Part shown: positions 35,545-46,500 of the stretch, piece by piece
Layout of the letters: every line of letters begins with the position of its first letter
Numbering within the stretch: the stretch's first letter is position 1
Assembly (NCBI GenBank): GCA_965222745.1
Contig: CBDCUW010000002.1
Span: 372,001 to 436,000, forward strand
From: CBDCUW01 sp965222745
GTDB taxonomy: Bacteria > Planctomycetota > Planctomycetia > Pirellulales > Pirellulaceae
DNA length: 64,000 nt
Reading direction: 5' to 3'
Position numbers and translations under genes: made by a program
Notes under the pieces: generated by a model
What the model was told of the DNA's origin: nothing
Databases searched by the model: none
Seen by the model: the letters and a program-made list of their open reading frames with translations, nothing else

Positions 35545-35734
35545 AAATCTCCAGGTGGCAAGGGAACCTTCGGCATGAAGCTGGAAGTCGGGACTGGTTG
35601 GGCGAGGTTGCTGCTATTTGCAGGTTAACGCGAGCCGACTTGATTCGCAACGATTTCACCCCGCCGGTGGGCCCAGTGGGGGAAAGATTGACCGAGAACC
35701 ACCGACAAAGTCGGCTGAACCGGCAAAGTCTCGC

Positions 35735-36394
35735 TCAGTTGGCGTTGGATCGCTGAGCGGTACGGATGATCAGTCGATTCTGGTCAAAAAACTCGGTCAC
35801 TTCCCCCGAAATGGTCCACTTGTCATCGGACGGATCGAGTCGAATCGCCTCCACGATCCGTTGCAACATCAGGTTTTCACTGATCAGCATTTGCGTTGGC
35901 CATCGGCTTGCACCAGCGGCGGTGGCCGGTGGTGGGGCGATAGAAGTGCGAGCCGGTTTCCTGGTCAAACTGTCGGCGATTTCTGTTGTCCTGCCGGGGC
36001 CGAACGATTCGAAGGCGAACCGGCCAGACGAACCGGCAGCGGTTCCAGCCGGCAGCGGCGCCGCTGCCGCCGGAGCACTAGCTGGCAGGAACGCCCAACG
36101 CCGACCGATCATCACCACGCGACCTGCGGCGGGAGGAATCAAAGTTCCTTCGCGACGTTGCGGCGTCTTGCCGGCGGTTGGCGATTTTTCAGCTGCAAGC
36201 CGATCGCCGCCCGGTGCTCCACTACCACCGGCCAAACCGGTCCTTTGGAAGTCTTGGCCATTCGTTCGGCCTGCCGTTCCCCGTTCAAAGGGATCGGCGG
36301 CCAACAACGAGCCACTCAATACCAACGGCGACAACAGCGCGATGGCGGTCGATCCAGCGATCAGGATCCGAAGGTTCGTGGTCGAAAAGCGCAT
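35735..36394 (-). CDS. Secreted hypothetical protein
   Basis: This protein of about 219 residues begins MRFSTTNLRILIAGSTAIAL, a signal peptide ending near SLLAADPFERG. The centre is a low-complexity Ala/Pro/Gly-rich region (FLPASAPAAAAPLPAGTAAG). The C-terminal ~60 residues form a compact conserved-looking segment (QRIVEAIRLDPSDDKWTISG, then EVTEFFDQNRLIIRTAQR). I do not recognise the family. The start at 36394 is chosen because the sequence before it lacks any signal or domain. It may share an operon with the small membrane protein upstream. Confidence 0.65.
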   Translation of the reverse strand: MRFSTTNLRILIAGSTAIALLSPLVLSGSLLAADPFERGTAGRTNGQDFQRTGLAGGSGAPGGDRLAAEKSPTAGKTPQRREGTLIPPAAGRVVMIGRRWAFLPASAPAAAAPLPAGTAAGSSGRFAFESFGPGRTTEIADSLTRKPARTSIAPPPATAAGASRWPTQMLISENLMLQRIVEAIRLDPSDDKWTISGEVTEFFDQNRLIIRTAQRSNAN

Positions 36395-36709
36395 CGGAGA
36401 TCTTGCCCAGAAAATCAGGAACGGCAGTAGGAGCATGCGTCGCGGGCCGGAAAGGAAGAAACGTGTGCCACGGAGGGTCAGTGCAAACGGTTTCAGCCTC
36501 CTTGCCGGTACGGACGAACATTCCGTGTTTTCGTCCGATAGTTGCGATCGGCCGCCTCCGGAAAGGGAGGGATTCATCGAAGGCGACCGATCGCCAAGCG
36601 TCCGAGGGAAGTGGTGGCTTCGGACGCGAAAATCCAGGGTGGGCGAGCCCTGATTTGCCAAGACGATTCTCCCAGCTGTTGGAACTCCACCCGTCAAAAC
36701 GGCAACCGC

Positions 36710-37006
36710 TCAGTCGCTGCGATGCCGTGGGATCGACAACGCGTGCAGACTGATCACCGACCCGACCGCCAACATCGCCAGACCGAGCCATCGCGGCGGT
36801 TCGATCCGTTTTTTGGGAGTCGGATAGACAAACATCATCATCGAAGTCATTCCCGAACTGTCCGCCACCGGCCCGGTCTTGGTGATTCGAGCAAGTGCTC
36901 GTGTCGCGCTTTCGTTGAGTACAAACGAATCGACCATTCGAAACTGTATTCCCAGCAGGATCAACAAAATTCCGAGCAGGAAATAGCGATTACGGTACAG
37001 AGACAT
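36710..37006 (-). CDS. Small two-helix membrane protein
   Basis: This 98-residue protein has two transmembrane helices (YFLLGILLILLGIQFRMVDS and LGLAMLAVGSVISLHALSI) separated by a loop with ESATRALARITKTGPVADSS. The family is unknown; it appears conserved-hypothetical in type. It is followed by the secreted protein gene on the same strand. The region 37007-37258 upstream shows no gene. Confidence 0.65.
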   Translation of the reverse strand: MSLYRNRYFLLGILLILLGIQFRMVDSFVLNESATRALARITKTGPVADSSGMTSMMMFVYPTPKKRIEPPRWLGLAMLAVGSVISLHALSIPRHRSD

Positions 37007-37258
37007 TGGACTGACCTTCTTTCAAAACGCCATGCCGAAAAGATTGGACTGTTTCAGCAGTGATCAACCGAACCGGGCCATCACCAAGATAAGGATCGAC
37101 TCGCCACGTCTGGAATCTGGAAAGCAAACGAGGTTTGATCAATCGCACGCAAAGCAGCGATGCTGCATGACAGAACGGTGTTGCACGGCACGCCGATCGT
37201 TCCGCGCCTGACGGTTATCGCGGCGGGCGTTGTGTGGGAGTGCGGGAGTGAAGGCAGA

Positions 37259-39226
37259 TTAGGGGGCGGGCGGCGGCGGTTGGCCGCTCAATCTGCTGTA
37301 TTGCTGGAAATAGTGGTTCGATTTTTCCGTTTCGCCCAGCATGCCGTACATGGCGCCCAGGTTGTAGTTGGCCTGCAGATGCGACGGTTGCAGCTGGACG
37401 ACATCCTCAAAGTAACCGACGGCGGTCCAATAGTTGTTTTCGTTACCAGCGATCACGCCCAGGTTCAACAAGGCGCTGATATGTCGCGGATTGTCCGCCA
37501 GTACCTCTTTGAGGACTTGTTTGGCGCGATCGAATTTCTGCTGCGCGATCAGCACGCGAGCCAGGTTGGCCTTCACTTCATGCAGGCTGGGATCGAGCCG
37601 CAGTGCCGCTTCGAATTCGGTGACGGCTTCATCGGCCTTGCCTTGCATCGTGTAAAGGGTCGCCAGGTTGGCATGGGCGGTGGGGTAGTTGGGGTCAAGC
37701 TGGAGCGCTTGGCGGAGACTTTTTTCAGACAGCTCGGCCCGTCCTGTCATTCCGTAGACAGCGCCCAATCCGTTGAAGGCGGGAGCGAACTGGGGATTGA
37801 GCTCGGTGGCCTGACGATAGAGAGACTCGGCTTCCGCCAAATCAGACTGGCCTTCGCGAGCTTTCGCCAAGTTGACGACCGAATCGACAAAATCGGGTTT
37901 CAACCGCACGGCTTCTCGAAGATGCTGTTCCGCTTCCTCGTAGTCGCCACGCCGATTCAACAAGGCGCCCAGATTGTTGTGGGCTAAAAACGCGGTGGGG
38001 TTCTTGGCCAACGTGTCTCGCCAAAGCACTTCCAGGCCCTCGTAGATTTTCCCTTGCTGCCAGGTCAACATGCACAACGCGATCGCCACACCGCAGGCGA
38101 CGGTTTTTGGCAACCAGGGAAGTTCCGCCCGATCCAACAACAGTTTGCCGGCGGCAACAACCAACGTGATCACGCCAATGCTTGCCAGGTACTGAAAGTG
38201 GTCGGCAACAAACGAGAACCGCATCGGGTAAACGTCAAAAAAACCGAGAGCGGGAAACAGGGTGCCGGCAAAGAAAAGTGTCGCCGCCAACGGTCCGCGC
38301 CCGATTCGGTTTCGCATCGCCCAGAGTACGATCATCACCACCAACACGGCGGCGGGAAAAGCGAATTGCCAGGCTTGAGACGAATCAATTTCCCAACGTG
38401 GGTAGTTGAAGGTCAAACTGGCTGGCCATACCAGTTTTGCGGCGTAAAACAGAATAGCCCGACCGGCAATCAAACAGCGGTCCGCGAAAGAGAGTTCCCA
38501 ATCGATGCCGCTGGCGCCGACCTGGTGTTTCTCCAACCAAACGGTCAGCAGTCCGAGGGCGATTCCCAGCACAAACATCGGCGCCAGGACGATCACGTTG
38601 TTCCAAGTGATGCGTCCCCGTTTCCACCAGATCATCACCAAGATCGCCGCGGGAAGTGTCGCGGCAACGGTCTTGCTCCACAAAGCGAACAGGAAACAGG
38701 CCAGAGCGGCAAAGTACCATCGCCGCCGCGTGGGCTCGGATTCGCTTTCCGGTTGGGTGAAGTCCCAGTAGCGGAGGAAGCAGAGAGCGGCAGAGAGATA
38801 AAAGCATCCCGACAAAACATTCTTTCGCTCGGTAATCCAGGCGACCGATTCGACATGAACGGGATGGATCGCGAATACCAGCGATGCAAAGCCTGCGGCG
38901 GGGACACCCAAACGCACCAGCAGCCGCCACAGTAGCAGTGAGCTGAGTGCATGAATCAGGACATTGACCAGGTGATAGCCGGCCGGCCAAAGTTCCCAGA
39001 GCTGATATTCAATCCAGAACGAACTGTGGACCAGCGGATAGTACTGCGGCGTGGCGGACGGATCGAACCAGATCGCCCCCAAACCGCTGAGCGATCGCAA
39101 CGTTCGGTTTTCCGTGACATAGTCATCATCGTCCCAAATGAAACCGCCGCCAATCGCGGTGGAATAGGCGACCAGCACCAGGACGATGATGCCGATGGCA
39201 AGACCCGCGACCCGATGATCTTTCAT
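37259..39226 (-). CDS. Polytopic membrane protein with C-terminal TPR repeats (TMTC-like)
   Basis: This 655-residue protein has an N-terminal multi-helix membrane domain. The motif FIWDDDDYVTEN comes right after the first helix, where the acidic residues resemble the active site of GT-C glycosyltransferases, and HPVHVESVAWITERKNVLSG follows. About six tetratricopeptide repeats follow (NPTAFLAHNNLGALLNRRGD, then EEAEQHLREAVRLKPDF, and NPQFAPAFNGLGAVYGMTGR). The layout is that of TMTC-type O-mannosyltransferases, so glycosylation of exported proteins is plausible but unproven. The start at 39226 puts the first helix at residue ~6. Confidence 0.8.
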   Translation of the reverse strand: MKDHRVAGLAIGIIVLVLVAYSTAIGGGFIWDDDDYVTENRTLRSLSGLGAIWFDPSATPQYYPLVHSSFWIEYQLWELWPAGYHLVNVLIHALSSLLLWRLLVRLGVPAAGFASLVFAIHPVHVESVAWITERKNVLSGCFYLSAALCFLRYWDFTQPESESEPTRRRWYFAALACFLFALWSKTVAATLPAAILVMIWWKRGRITWNNVIVLAPMFVLGIALGLLTVWLEKHQVGASGIDWELSFADRCLIAGRAILFYAAKLVWPASLTFNYPRWEIDSSQAWQFAFPAAVLVVMIVLWAMRNRIGRGPLAATLFFAGTLFPALGFFDVYPMRFSFVADHFQYLASIGVITLVVAAGKLLLDRAELPWLPKTVACGVAIALCMLTWQQGKIYEGLEVLWRDTLAKNPTAFLAHNNLGALLNRRGDYEEAEQHLREAVRLKPDFVDSVVNLAKAREGQSDLAEAESLYRQATELNPQFAPAFNGLGAVYGMTGRAELSEKSLRQALQLDPNYPTAHANLATLYTMQGKADEAVTEFEAALRLDPSLHEVKANLARVLIAQQKFDRAKQVLKEVLADNPRHISALLNLGVIAGNENNYWTAVGYFEDVVQLQPSHLQANYNLGAMYGMLGETEKSNHYFQQYSRLSGQPPPPAP

Positions 39227-39495
39227 GTTTGTTGTGATCCGCCAGAGAGAGCACGCCCAAGCGCACCCCAATGGGAAACGTGGGCACGAGAATTGTACCA
39301 AGTCTCAGGCGGTGCGATGTTTTCGTTGGGAAGAAGAGAGGGTGACTACGAATAGCTCGAATCATACGAATAAGAAAGGGACAGGATAAGAACTCAAAAT
39401 CCTGTTCATCCTGTCGAAAACCGGTCGACGACAATGAATGATGGCACAACGAAGACCGCGAAGGGCACGAAGATGCGGAGCCTCCACCAAGTGCC

Positions 39496-39786
39496 TCAGC
39501 TGCGGAACAGTCCGTCGACGAAGCCGCGGACCGATTCGCGAAAGGTGTTCAGCGACGAGTCTTCCAGCAGGTCGGCATGTTCGCTTTGCAGAATGGCGGC
39601 GGCCAAAGGTTTGTGCTTTTGCCAGTCGCTCAAAGTGAACTCGCGAACATCGACGTAGACATCCAACAAGTTGTTGCTGATCTTGGGAATCAGCGTTGTG
39701 CCGTTTTTTCCACGCACCACGTGATAGTGCATCGCGACAAAGAGTAACGCCGCTCCGCAAACCATGCCTGCCAGGAATTGTCGCAT
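39496..39786 (-). CDS. Small membrane-anchored hypothetical protein
   Basis: This 96-residue protein begins MRQFLAGMVCGAALLFVAMH, a signal anchor. A soluble part follows with TLIPKISNNLLDVYVDVREF and ADLLEDSSLNTFRESVRGFV. Its family is conserved in planctomycetes to my recollection, without a known function. The start at 39786 places the helix at the N-terminus. The 39227-39495 region downstream shows no gene. Confidence 0.65.
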   Translation of the reverse strand: MRQFLAGMVCGAALLFVAMHYHVVRGKNGTTLIPKISNNLLDVYVDVREFTLSDWQKHKPLAAAILQSEHADLLEDSSLNTFRESVRGFVDGLFRS

Positions 39787-39863
39787 GCCCAAATTTCCGC
39801 GAAAGGGGAACCGATCCAGATAGCCTGCTTCTACGCACAAAACGGCTTCAGGACAAGTCGAAT

Positions 39864-39888
39864 CGAAACTCTTGGCGAGTTTGGTTAC
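39864..39888. repeat. Single arm related to palindromic repeat family B
   Basis: The sequence CGAAACTCTTGGCGAG.. resembles the right arm of repeat copies B2 to B4. Its partner arm is not visible nearby. It lies just downstream of the trmL stop, partly overlapping its end. Confidence 0.5.
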
Positions 39889-40376
39889 TTTGAGAGTTGC
39901 CGTTGGTGTTCGTACAGCACGATTCCGACGGTGGTTGCCAAGTTCAGACTGCGGACATGGTCGGACATCGGCAAACGCAAGCTGTGAGGATGATCGGGGT
40001 CGAGGATCGAGTCAGGAAGGCCGGCGGTTTCACGTCCGAAAACGAAGACATCCTGCGGTTGGAAATCGACATCCCAAATGACGCGCCGAGCGAATCGGGA
40101 AAAGAAAAAGAACCGGCGTCCGTGAAGTTTTTCGGTCAACTGTTGCCAGTTGGCGGCATCTTCTACACAGAGGTGTTGCCAGTAATCGAGTCCGGCTCGC
40201 CGCAACCGGGCATCGTCCAAGCGAAAAGCAGCCGGTCGAACGATCCAAAGTTTCGCCCCCACGGCAACGCAACTGCGGCCTATGTTTCCCGTATTTTGCG
40301 GGATCTCCGGCTGGTACAACACCACGTGAGCGGTGGGTTGGGAGGTATCATGGACTGCATCCTGCTTGCTCATCAT
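39885..40376 (-). CDS. trmL: tRNA (cytidine(34)-2'-O)-methyltransferase
   Basis: This 163-residue SPOUT methyltransferase methylates the 2'-O of the wobble nucleotide of certain tRNA-Leu isoacceptors. Family motifs are complete: PEIPQNTGNIGRSC near the N-terminus, VFVFGRETAGLP, and the trefoil-knot SAM site LRLPMSDHVRSLNLATTVGI. The length is usual for TrmL. The N-terminal ~15 residues (SKQDAVHDTSQPTAHV) are a short extension. It stands alone between a small membrane protein and a divergent zinc-ribbon membrane protein. Confidence 0.92.
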   Translation of the reverse strand: MMSKQDAVHDTSQPTAHVVLYQPEIPQNTGNIGRSCVAVGAKLWIVRPAAFRLDDARLRRAGLDYWQHLCVEDAANWQQLTEKLHGRRFFFFSRFARRVIWDVDFQPQDVFVFGRETAGLPDSILDPDHPHSLRLPMSDHVRSLNLATTVGIVLYEHQRQLSK

Positions 40377-40567
40377 CGCGATTTTAGGAAATCGGCTACT
40401 CGGGACTACCCGCGGTGGGTTGCATCGCGATCACTTGGCGTGACACACTGTCGCGTCCACTTACCTTACACCAAAACCGCAATGGGAGCGGTGGTTGCCG
40501 GCCCGCTGGCAAAGTGCTCACCGAGCAGGCGGCTTCCAACGACGCGGGAAACCAACGTTCTGTTTTC

Positions 40568-41269
40568 ATGCCGATTCAAGTCACTTGCGCGAACTGTTTG
40601 AAGCGGTTTCAAGTCAGCGATAAATTCGCCGGCAAATCGGGTGCCTGTCCGAATTGCAAGAAGCCGATCAAAGTCCCGGACGCTTCCGAGCAGGTCGTGA
40701 TTCACGCACCCGACGACGGTGCACCGAAGGATCGCGAAGGCAAAAGCGTCCTGAAACCGCTGACGCGAGAGGAAACCGATGTCACGCGAAAAGGATTGCT
40801 GATCACCGGCGGCGCGATCCTGGCTGCGTTGGGAGTGGCGATCGGTTTTCGAGCCACCTCCGGCGGAGAAGGGGCGCCGCTTTGGGCGCAGATCATTGGG
40901 CTGATTTCTCTAGCACCGCCGCTGATTTGGGCCGGGTACACCTTCGTTCGCGAACAAGAACTGGAAGCTTACACCGGTGCCGAACTCAGGAACCGCGTGT
41001 TGCTTTTGTCGGCGATTTTTGCGGCGCTGTGGCTAATCTATGCGTTTGCCCCTGCGTATGTTTTGGAATTGGATTCGGCCAGCCAGATGTCGTTCATGGT
41101 TTTTGGGATCACGTTCGCCGTGATGCTTGGTGTCGGCGCCCTGGCATCGGCGGGTACGTTTGAGCTGGAGTTTCTTAGCGGTTTAGCGCTGGCCGGACTC
41201 TACCTGATTGCAACGATGGTGTTGGCGCTAATCGCCGGAGTTCCGCTGGCCTCGTCGGGCGCCGGATAG
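40568..41269 (+). CDS. Zinc-ribbon membrane protein
   Basis: This 233-residue protein starts with a zinc ribbon of the MJ0042 type (CANCLKRFQVSDKFAGKSG, then CPNC), common in planctomycete membrane proteins. A charged linker and five to six transmembrane helices follow (LITGGAILAALGVAIGF, IIGLISLAPPLIWAGYTF, AIFAALWLIYAFAPAYVL). Function is unknown. The start at 40568 puts the ribbon at residue ~6; upstream Met codons would add an unstructured leader. It precedes the HD phosphohydrolase gene on the same strand. Confidence 0.75.
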   Translation: MPIQVTCANCLKRFQVSDKFAGKSGACPNCKKPIKVPDASEQVVIHAPDDGAPKDREGKSVLKPLTREETDVTRKGLLITGGAILAALGVAIGFRATSGGEGAPLWAQIIGLISLAPPLIWAGYTFVREQELEAYTGAELRNRVLLLSAIFAALWLIYAFAPAYVLELDSASQMSFMVFGITFAVMLGVGALASAGTFELEFLSGLALAGLYLIATMVLALIAGVPLASSGAG

Positions 41270-41310
41270 ATTCATGTTGGCAAGCGGGCAAAGAAGGTCG
41301 TGACACGTTG

Positions 41311-42636
41311 ATGTTGCCGGAAGTCGCCCATCGATCTGGTTCTTTGGTACGGATCCCGCCGTCGGATGATGTGCCGCTTTCCGCCCGGGTCCGCCGGCTA
41401 ATGGACACGGCGCCGCTTCGCCGTTTGGCCTCGATCAGTCAACTGGGAATGGTGTCGTTGGTTTATCCCGGCGCCACCCATTCACGTTTGGAACACACGC
41501 TGGGCGTGTACCACAATTCGCTTCGATTGCTGGATCGACTGGCGGAAGATTCGGCCTTCACGGAAATGGTCGATCGGCGGATGGCCGAGGCGTTTGTGCT
41601 GGCGTCCCTTGTTCATGACGTCGGTCATTGGCCGTTTTGCCACCCGATCGAAGACATGTGCCTGGAACAGTTGGGCGAGCATGAATCACAGATCGCCGGT
41701 TGGCTTGACCACCGCGAAGTCGCCGCTTGTATCGACGAAGATTGGCAGTGCAGCGCCGGCGATGTGCTGTCGCTGCTTCATCCCACCGATGGTTCCCCCA
41801 GCGCCGCGACTCAGTTTCTGGCCAGTTGTCTGAGTGGTCCGATTGACGTGGACAAGTTGGATTACCTGCAGCGAGACAGTTTGCACGCCGGTGTTCCCTA
41901 CGGCCGCAACTTTGACGTCGGCCGCCTGATCCGTTCGATGTGCCTCCATCCCCAGCATCCGCGGTTGGCGGTGGGCGAGAAGGGGCGGACGGCGGCGGAG
42001 ATGATGGTGTTTTCGCGCTACGTCATGTTCAGTGAGGTCTACTGGCATCACGCCGTTCGATCGGCGACCGCGATGTTGCAGCGGTCGGTTTTCTTGTTGC
42101 AAAACCGAATCGACATCGACGCGTCGCTTGCGTTGGACGAGCCGCGATGGATCGAGATGATTCGACGGGCAGCCGAAGGGAGCGTCGCCGAGCCGCTGGT
42201 GGAGGGAATTTTTGGCCGCCACCGAAGGTTGTACAAACGAGTCGCCGAATTCAACGTGGTCGACGGGGCCGAAATCCATCGACAACTTGCCCGCCGCCCT
42301 TATTGGTGGTTGGTCGCGGCGGCCGAACGATTGGCGAAAGTGTTGTCGCGGCAGGGAGGGATCGCGGTGGGCGCGGCCGACGTGTTGATCGACGCACCTC
42401 CGGTAAAATTGGAGGTTGACATCAATATCGACGTGGTGGGCCGCGACGGGACGGTGCATTCGCTGGAAGAAGTATCGCCTGTGGCATCTGCGCTGGCCCG
42501 CAGGCAGTTTGACGATCAGGTAAAACGGGTCCGCGTTTTCCTAAGAGACGAGATCCGCAGCCAGCTGCGCGATAGAATCGACTGGCAAGACGCGGTCAAC
42601 GAATCGATCGCGTCCCTTGAAAGTGACTTTGCGTGA
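41311..42636 (+). CDS. HD-domain phosphohydrolase (dNTPase-like)
   Basis: This 441-residue HD superfamily protein has RLASISQLGMVSLVYPGATH and SRLEHTLGVYH at the start. The metal-binding HD pair is in LVHDVGHWPFCHPIED, and the late Asp is in IDVDKLDYLQRDSLHAGVPYG shortened here to DVDKLDYLQRDS. Such proteins hydrolyse nucleotides, often dNTPs to nucleoside plus triphosphate; the substrate here is unknown. The start is ATG 41311, directly after a TTG. Its stop shares one base with the nagB start (TGATG), so translation is coupled. Confidence 0.87.
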   Translation: MLPEVAHRSGSLVRIPPSDDVPLSARVRRLMDTAPLRRLASISQLGMVSLVYPGATHSRLEHTLGVYHNSLRLLDRLAEDSAFTEMVDRRMAEAFVLASLVHDVGHWPFCHPIEDMCLEQLGEHESQIAGWLDHREVAACIDEDWQCSAGDVLSLLHPTDGSPSAATQFLASCLSGPIDVDKLDYLQRDSLHAGVPYGRNFDVGRLIRSMCLHPQHPRLAVGEKGRTAAEMMVFSRYVMFSEVYWHHAVRSATAMLQRSVFLLQNRIDIDASLALDEPRWIEMIRRAAEGSVAEPLVEGIFGRHRRLYKRVAEFNVVDGAEIHRQLARRPYWWLVAAAERLAKVLSRQGGIAVGAADVLIDAPPVKLEVDINIDVVGRDGTVHSLEEVSPVASALARRQFDDQVKRVRVFLRDEIRSQLRDRIDWQDAVNESIASLESDFA

Positions 42637-43394
42637 TGTCCAGAGATTTGCAAACCAGAAAACCTACCATCGTCATTCGCCCCGATGCACTTGCTGCATC
42701 GACGTCTGCTGCCCAAATCATTGCTGAGACGATCCAAGCATCGGCACACCCGGTGCTCGGCCTGGCGACCGGCGGCACGCCGATCGATACCTATCGCGAA
42801 CTGGTGCGCATGCACCAGCAGGATGGTTTGGAATTTTCTCATGTGACGACGTTCAATTTGGATGAATACATCGGGCTGGCCCCCGATCATCCGCAGAGCT
42901 ATCGACACTTCATGCAGCAGCAGTTGCTCGATCACGTCAACGTCGATCGGGCCAACACTCACGTGCCCGACGGATTGGCCGCCGACCCGCAGGCCCATGC
43001 AGCGGAATACGAAGGCCGCATCGCTGCTGCCGGCGGTATCGACCTGCAAATGTTGGGCATCGGCCACAACGGCCACATTGCGTTCAACGAACCGGGAGCA
43101 GCGATCGATTGCCGAACGCGGGTGGTCGAGCTGACGGAGCAGACGATCGAAAAGAATTCGCGATTTTTCGAATCGATCGACGACGTGCCTCGCACGGCGT
43201 TGACGATGGGAATCGGCACGATCCTGGAGGCGAAGCAGATTTTGATGCTGGCCACCGGCAGGGACAAAGCGAAAGCAGTTCAGCAAGCGATCGAGGGCGA
43301 ACCGGAATCAGGAAATCCGGCGTCGTTTTTGCAGCTGCACGGCAATGTTACTTTTGTGCTGGACCAGCAAGCGGCAAGTGGCTTGTCGTCGTAG
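42636..43394 (+). CDS. nagB: Glucosamine-6-phosphate deaminase
   Basis: This 252-residue enzyme converts glucosamine-6-phosphate to fructose-6-phosphate and ammonia, feeding amino sugars into glycolysis. Motifs are PVLGLATGGTPIDTYRELV (phosphate loop), TTFNLDEYIGL (catalytic Asp), GIGHNGHIAFNEPG (catalytic His region) and MGIGTILEAKQILMLATG. Length is usual. Translation is coupled to the HD phosphohydrolase gene. The region 43395-43533 downstream holds no gene. Confidence 0.94.
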   Translation: MSRDLQTRKPTIVIRPDALAASTSAAQIIAETIQASAHPVLGLATGGTPIDTYRELVRMHQQDGLEFSHVTTFNLDEYIGLAPDHPQSYRHFMQQQLLDHVNVDRANTHVPDGLAADPQAHAAEYEGRIAAAGGIDLQMLGIGHNGHIAFNEPGAAIDCRTRVVELTEQTIEKNSRFFESIDDVPRTALTMGIGTILEAKQILMLATGRDKAKAVQQAIEGEPESGNPASFLQLHGNVTFVLDQQAASGLSS

Positions 43395-43533
43395 ACGTAA
43401 CAAGCGAGCTCTTACGGTGCCGGAACTTCGGTCGCCTGTTGGGAGTTTTTTCGTCACCCACGCTGAATACAAGCACAAATCGGCCTCGCGCAGCTACGGG
43501 CGTGGTTTGGCGACCTCGGTCCGGCCTACGGCC

Positions 43534-46500
43534 TTACGAGAGGGCCAGGCGGTCGACGAGGGTGGCGTCGGTCATCGATGGTTGCATCGGGTCGGCGCCC
43601 AATGTGCCGATCAGCTGTTGTTCGTATTCGGGTGACTCCGCGATCGCTCGTTGTTCCTTGGCGTAGCGAAGGCGGTCGTGGAGGTCCAGTTCATCGGCCG
43701 CCATCGACTTGCTGGCGATGCACTCTTCTAAACGTTGCTCCAACGCCTGCCAATGTTGAATATCTTGCTGTTTTTTTGCAGTCAGCCGGCGGCGATACCA
43801 GTCGCTTTGCAGTAGCGATTGACGGGTGAAAAGATCACGAACTTCGGGATCGGTGATTTTCTTCCCTTCGTATTCGCCACAAGCCATGATGCTCAGCACC
43901 GCTCGCAGCGGCGGGCAGGCCAGTTCGTAGCCGCCGTCGTCCAAGTATCGCTGGGCGACCCTTTGCTGCGCTTCGGCGATGTGCAGAATTCCGTCGGCGA
44001 ACGAATCGGCGTCCTGCAATTCGGGTTGCAGGATTTCATCCGTGAAGACTTTGTCGGGATTGTCAAAAACACGCGCCAGGTAAGTGCGGACAAACTTTCG
44101 GGTGATTCGATACCCCAAGCGGCTTGCCGGCACATGGACGTCATCCACCTGAAAATCGTCGACCTTTTCTAGCATCCCATCGGCGATCAAGTTGCCGGGA
44201 TCACGTTCTTTCGGCCCCATCCGGCACCAGACTTCGGGAATCAGCAGTGAAATGTCGTGTCCCACCTCGAAACGAGAGCCGATGTGACCGGCAGGTGTGC
44301 TGAATCCGCCCAGTCCGGTCAGGATCATCGACGCCACCATGGCGTTCAGATCCACCGCCGGCATCAAGGCATTGAACGGGCCTTTGGTCAGCGCGCCTTC
44401 GCTTCCCGCGCCCGTTGTGCTGGGGCTTTTGCCGGTCAACGAACAGACATAGTCCATGACCAGTTCGGGCAATTCCTGATAGTGGAGCGGCGAATAGACC
44501 GACAGCGATCGGAATCCGGCAACCGGATCGGGTGGATTGTTCCGCCTGCCGCTTAGCACGGCGCCGACCGGAACATGGACCGGCGCGTCGGCGGGAAGGC
44601 TGCGTTGCAGCTGCATGCCCCGCATCGCGACGTAACTGTCTCGCAAATGAACCAGATCGGGACGGTCTTGCAGATACCTGGGATTCTTGGTGGGTGCGCC
44701 GTCGACCAGCCGTGGATCGGCGGTGCTGACCACGTAACCTTCGCCCCGCTGGGCTGCCCGTTGCAACAATCCTTTCATCGGGTCGGTGAACTTATCGAAT
44801 TCAATCGCATCGTCGACAAATCGACCCGCCTGATCACTGGTCAGCGGTTCAAAATTGCTGATGAAGTTACCTGGCCGGGCCAAGTCACGTTCGGTCTGCT
44901 TGTCGAGTCCACGATGAACGGCGTCGTCAGGTCGCTGGAACAGGCGGTATTCGCAATTTTCAACAAACTTGTAACTATCGGCCTGGGCAAGCGCCGGTCC
45001 CAAGTGGGATACCGCGGAAGCGGGCACCACAACGCTGCAACTGATATCGTCCTCGCGCTGCACCTTCGCCGCGGCGATGAAGTCTTGACGCAACTTGAAC
45101 GTTCGCCAGCGCGACTGGTCCAAACCGACTCGCAAGTACGTCCCCACCAACCGTCGTTCGCCCAGCTTCAATTCGTGGCCCGGCGAACCGTTGACGATGT
45201 CGACGCCGAAGTGCTGGTGCCAGTCCTTTTCCATGCCGGGCCGAGTGAATCGCTTGATGATCAGCGCCATCGAATAAACATGTTCCGGGATCTCCTGCAG
45301 CCACTGGTTGTACGGTTGGCTGTAATCGGGCGAAGGCGTCAGCAGTTTGATCACGCTTCCCAAGCTGCGGCTGGGATCGAGCACGGAGCGGCTGGGGCGT
45401 TCGCTGTAGTCGGTTCGTCCGGTGTAATCTTTCGACCAACGATCGTGGTACGACTTGGAAAAGATCTCCTCCAGTTTCGCGAAATCCTCTTCGCGATCGC
45501 CGATAAAGATCGGGCCATACAGCATGTAGTCCCGCAGGCTTTTGCTGATTTCGCTCTTACCGCCACCACTGACCGTACAAGGCTTGTGGCAAAAAATGCC
45601 TTCACCGACCGTGCCAACCAATCTCCACGAGGGCGCGGCGGGATGTTTTTCCAGCCGGATCTTGTAGCCGCTTGGCGCGATGTAGACATGCTTGGGCGAG
45701 AGCGCGATGCGATGTTTTTTTCCATCGTGCTGCCATTCCACGCAGCTTTCGGCGAGTGTCGCCTTGGCGTTTTCGGGAATGTAAAACACGGTCGGATGAA
45801 GCCGGTCGACGCCGTAGCCCTCCGGCCGGATGTCGATGAACGATTGGTAGTCCCGGGCGACATCCTCAAACGTCCGCCCGTTGTAGCGGCGGCTATCGAC
45901 TTGAAACTCGTCGCCCAGCGAATAAGACGCAAAAGCGAGCGCCCCGCCGGCATGTTCCTCTTCCGTCCCGCCCATCAAGTTGGCGGCAAAACTGATTTGG
46001 GTTTTGACTTCTTTCTTGCAATAACCGTAGTAGTTGTCGGCGATGATCGTGACCATCACGCCCGACTGATCACGACAAGTCAGCTTGAAGGCTCCGCCAT
46101 CGTTGTATCGCTCGGATTCGTCCTTCCAACACATCGAATCGGCACGCTGCCGCTCGGTAGCATCGTCCCAGTGCGGCAAACCAAGTTCTTTCTTGGTCAA
46201 GCTGGTCAAGTGCGTGGCCAGAATCACACAACCGGTATGCCCGCTCCACGACCTGGCGTCCAAGCCGGCATCGTTCGCGGCGATCAATGGATCGCCGGCG
46301 TTTCCGAAAATCGATTCCACAAAATCGAGGTTGCTGACCAGCGAACCGGGAGCAAAGAAACGGGTCTCCAGCGATTTCGCGCCGCAGTACCCCGGCACTT
46401 CGGGACAAACCTGCGGACGCAGCAGTAGCGACACCCAGGTGTGAGCCGGGTTGTCGGTTTGGGACATGTAAGGCAGTTCCATGAACGCTTTCGGCGGATT

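Noticed and set aside
35766..36653. A 295-codon plus-strand frame opposite the secreted hypothetical gene
   Set aside because: The minus strand has a clear signal peptide and a folded-looking C-terminus, while the plus frame is Arg/Pro-rich with no domain.
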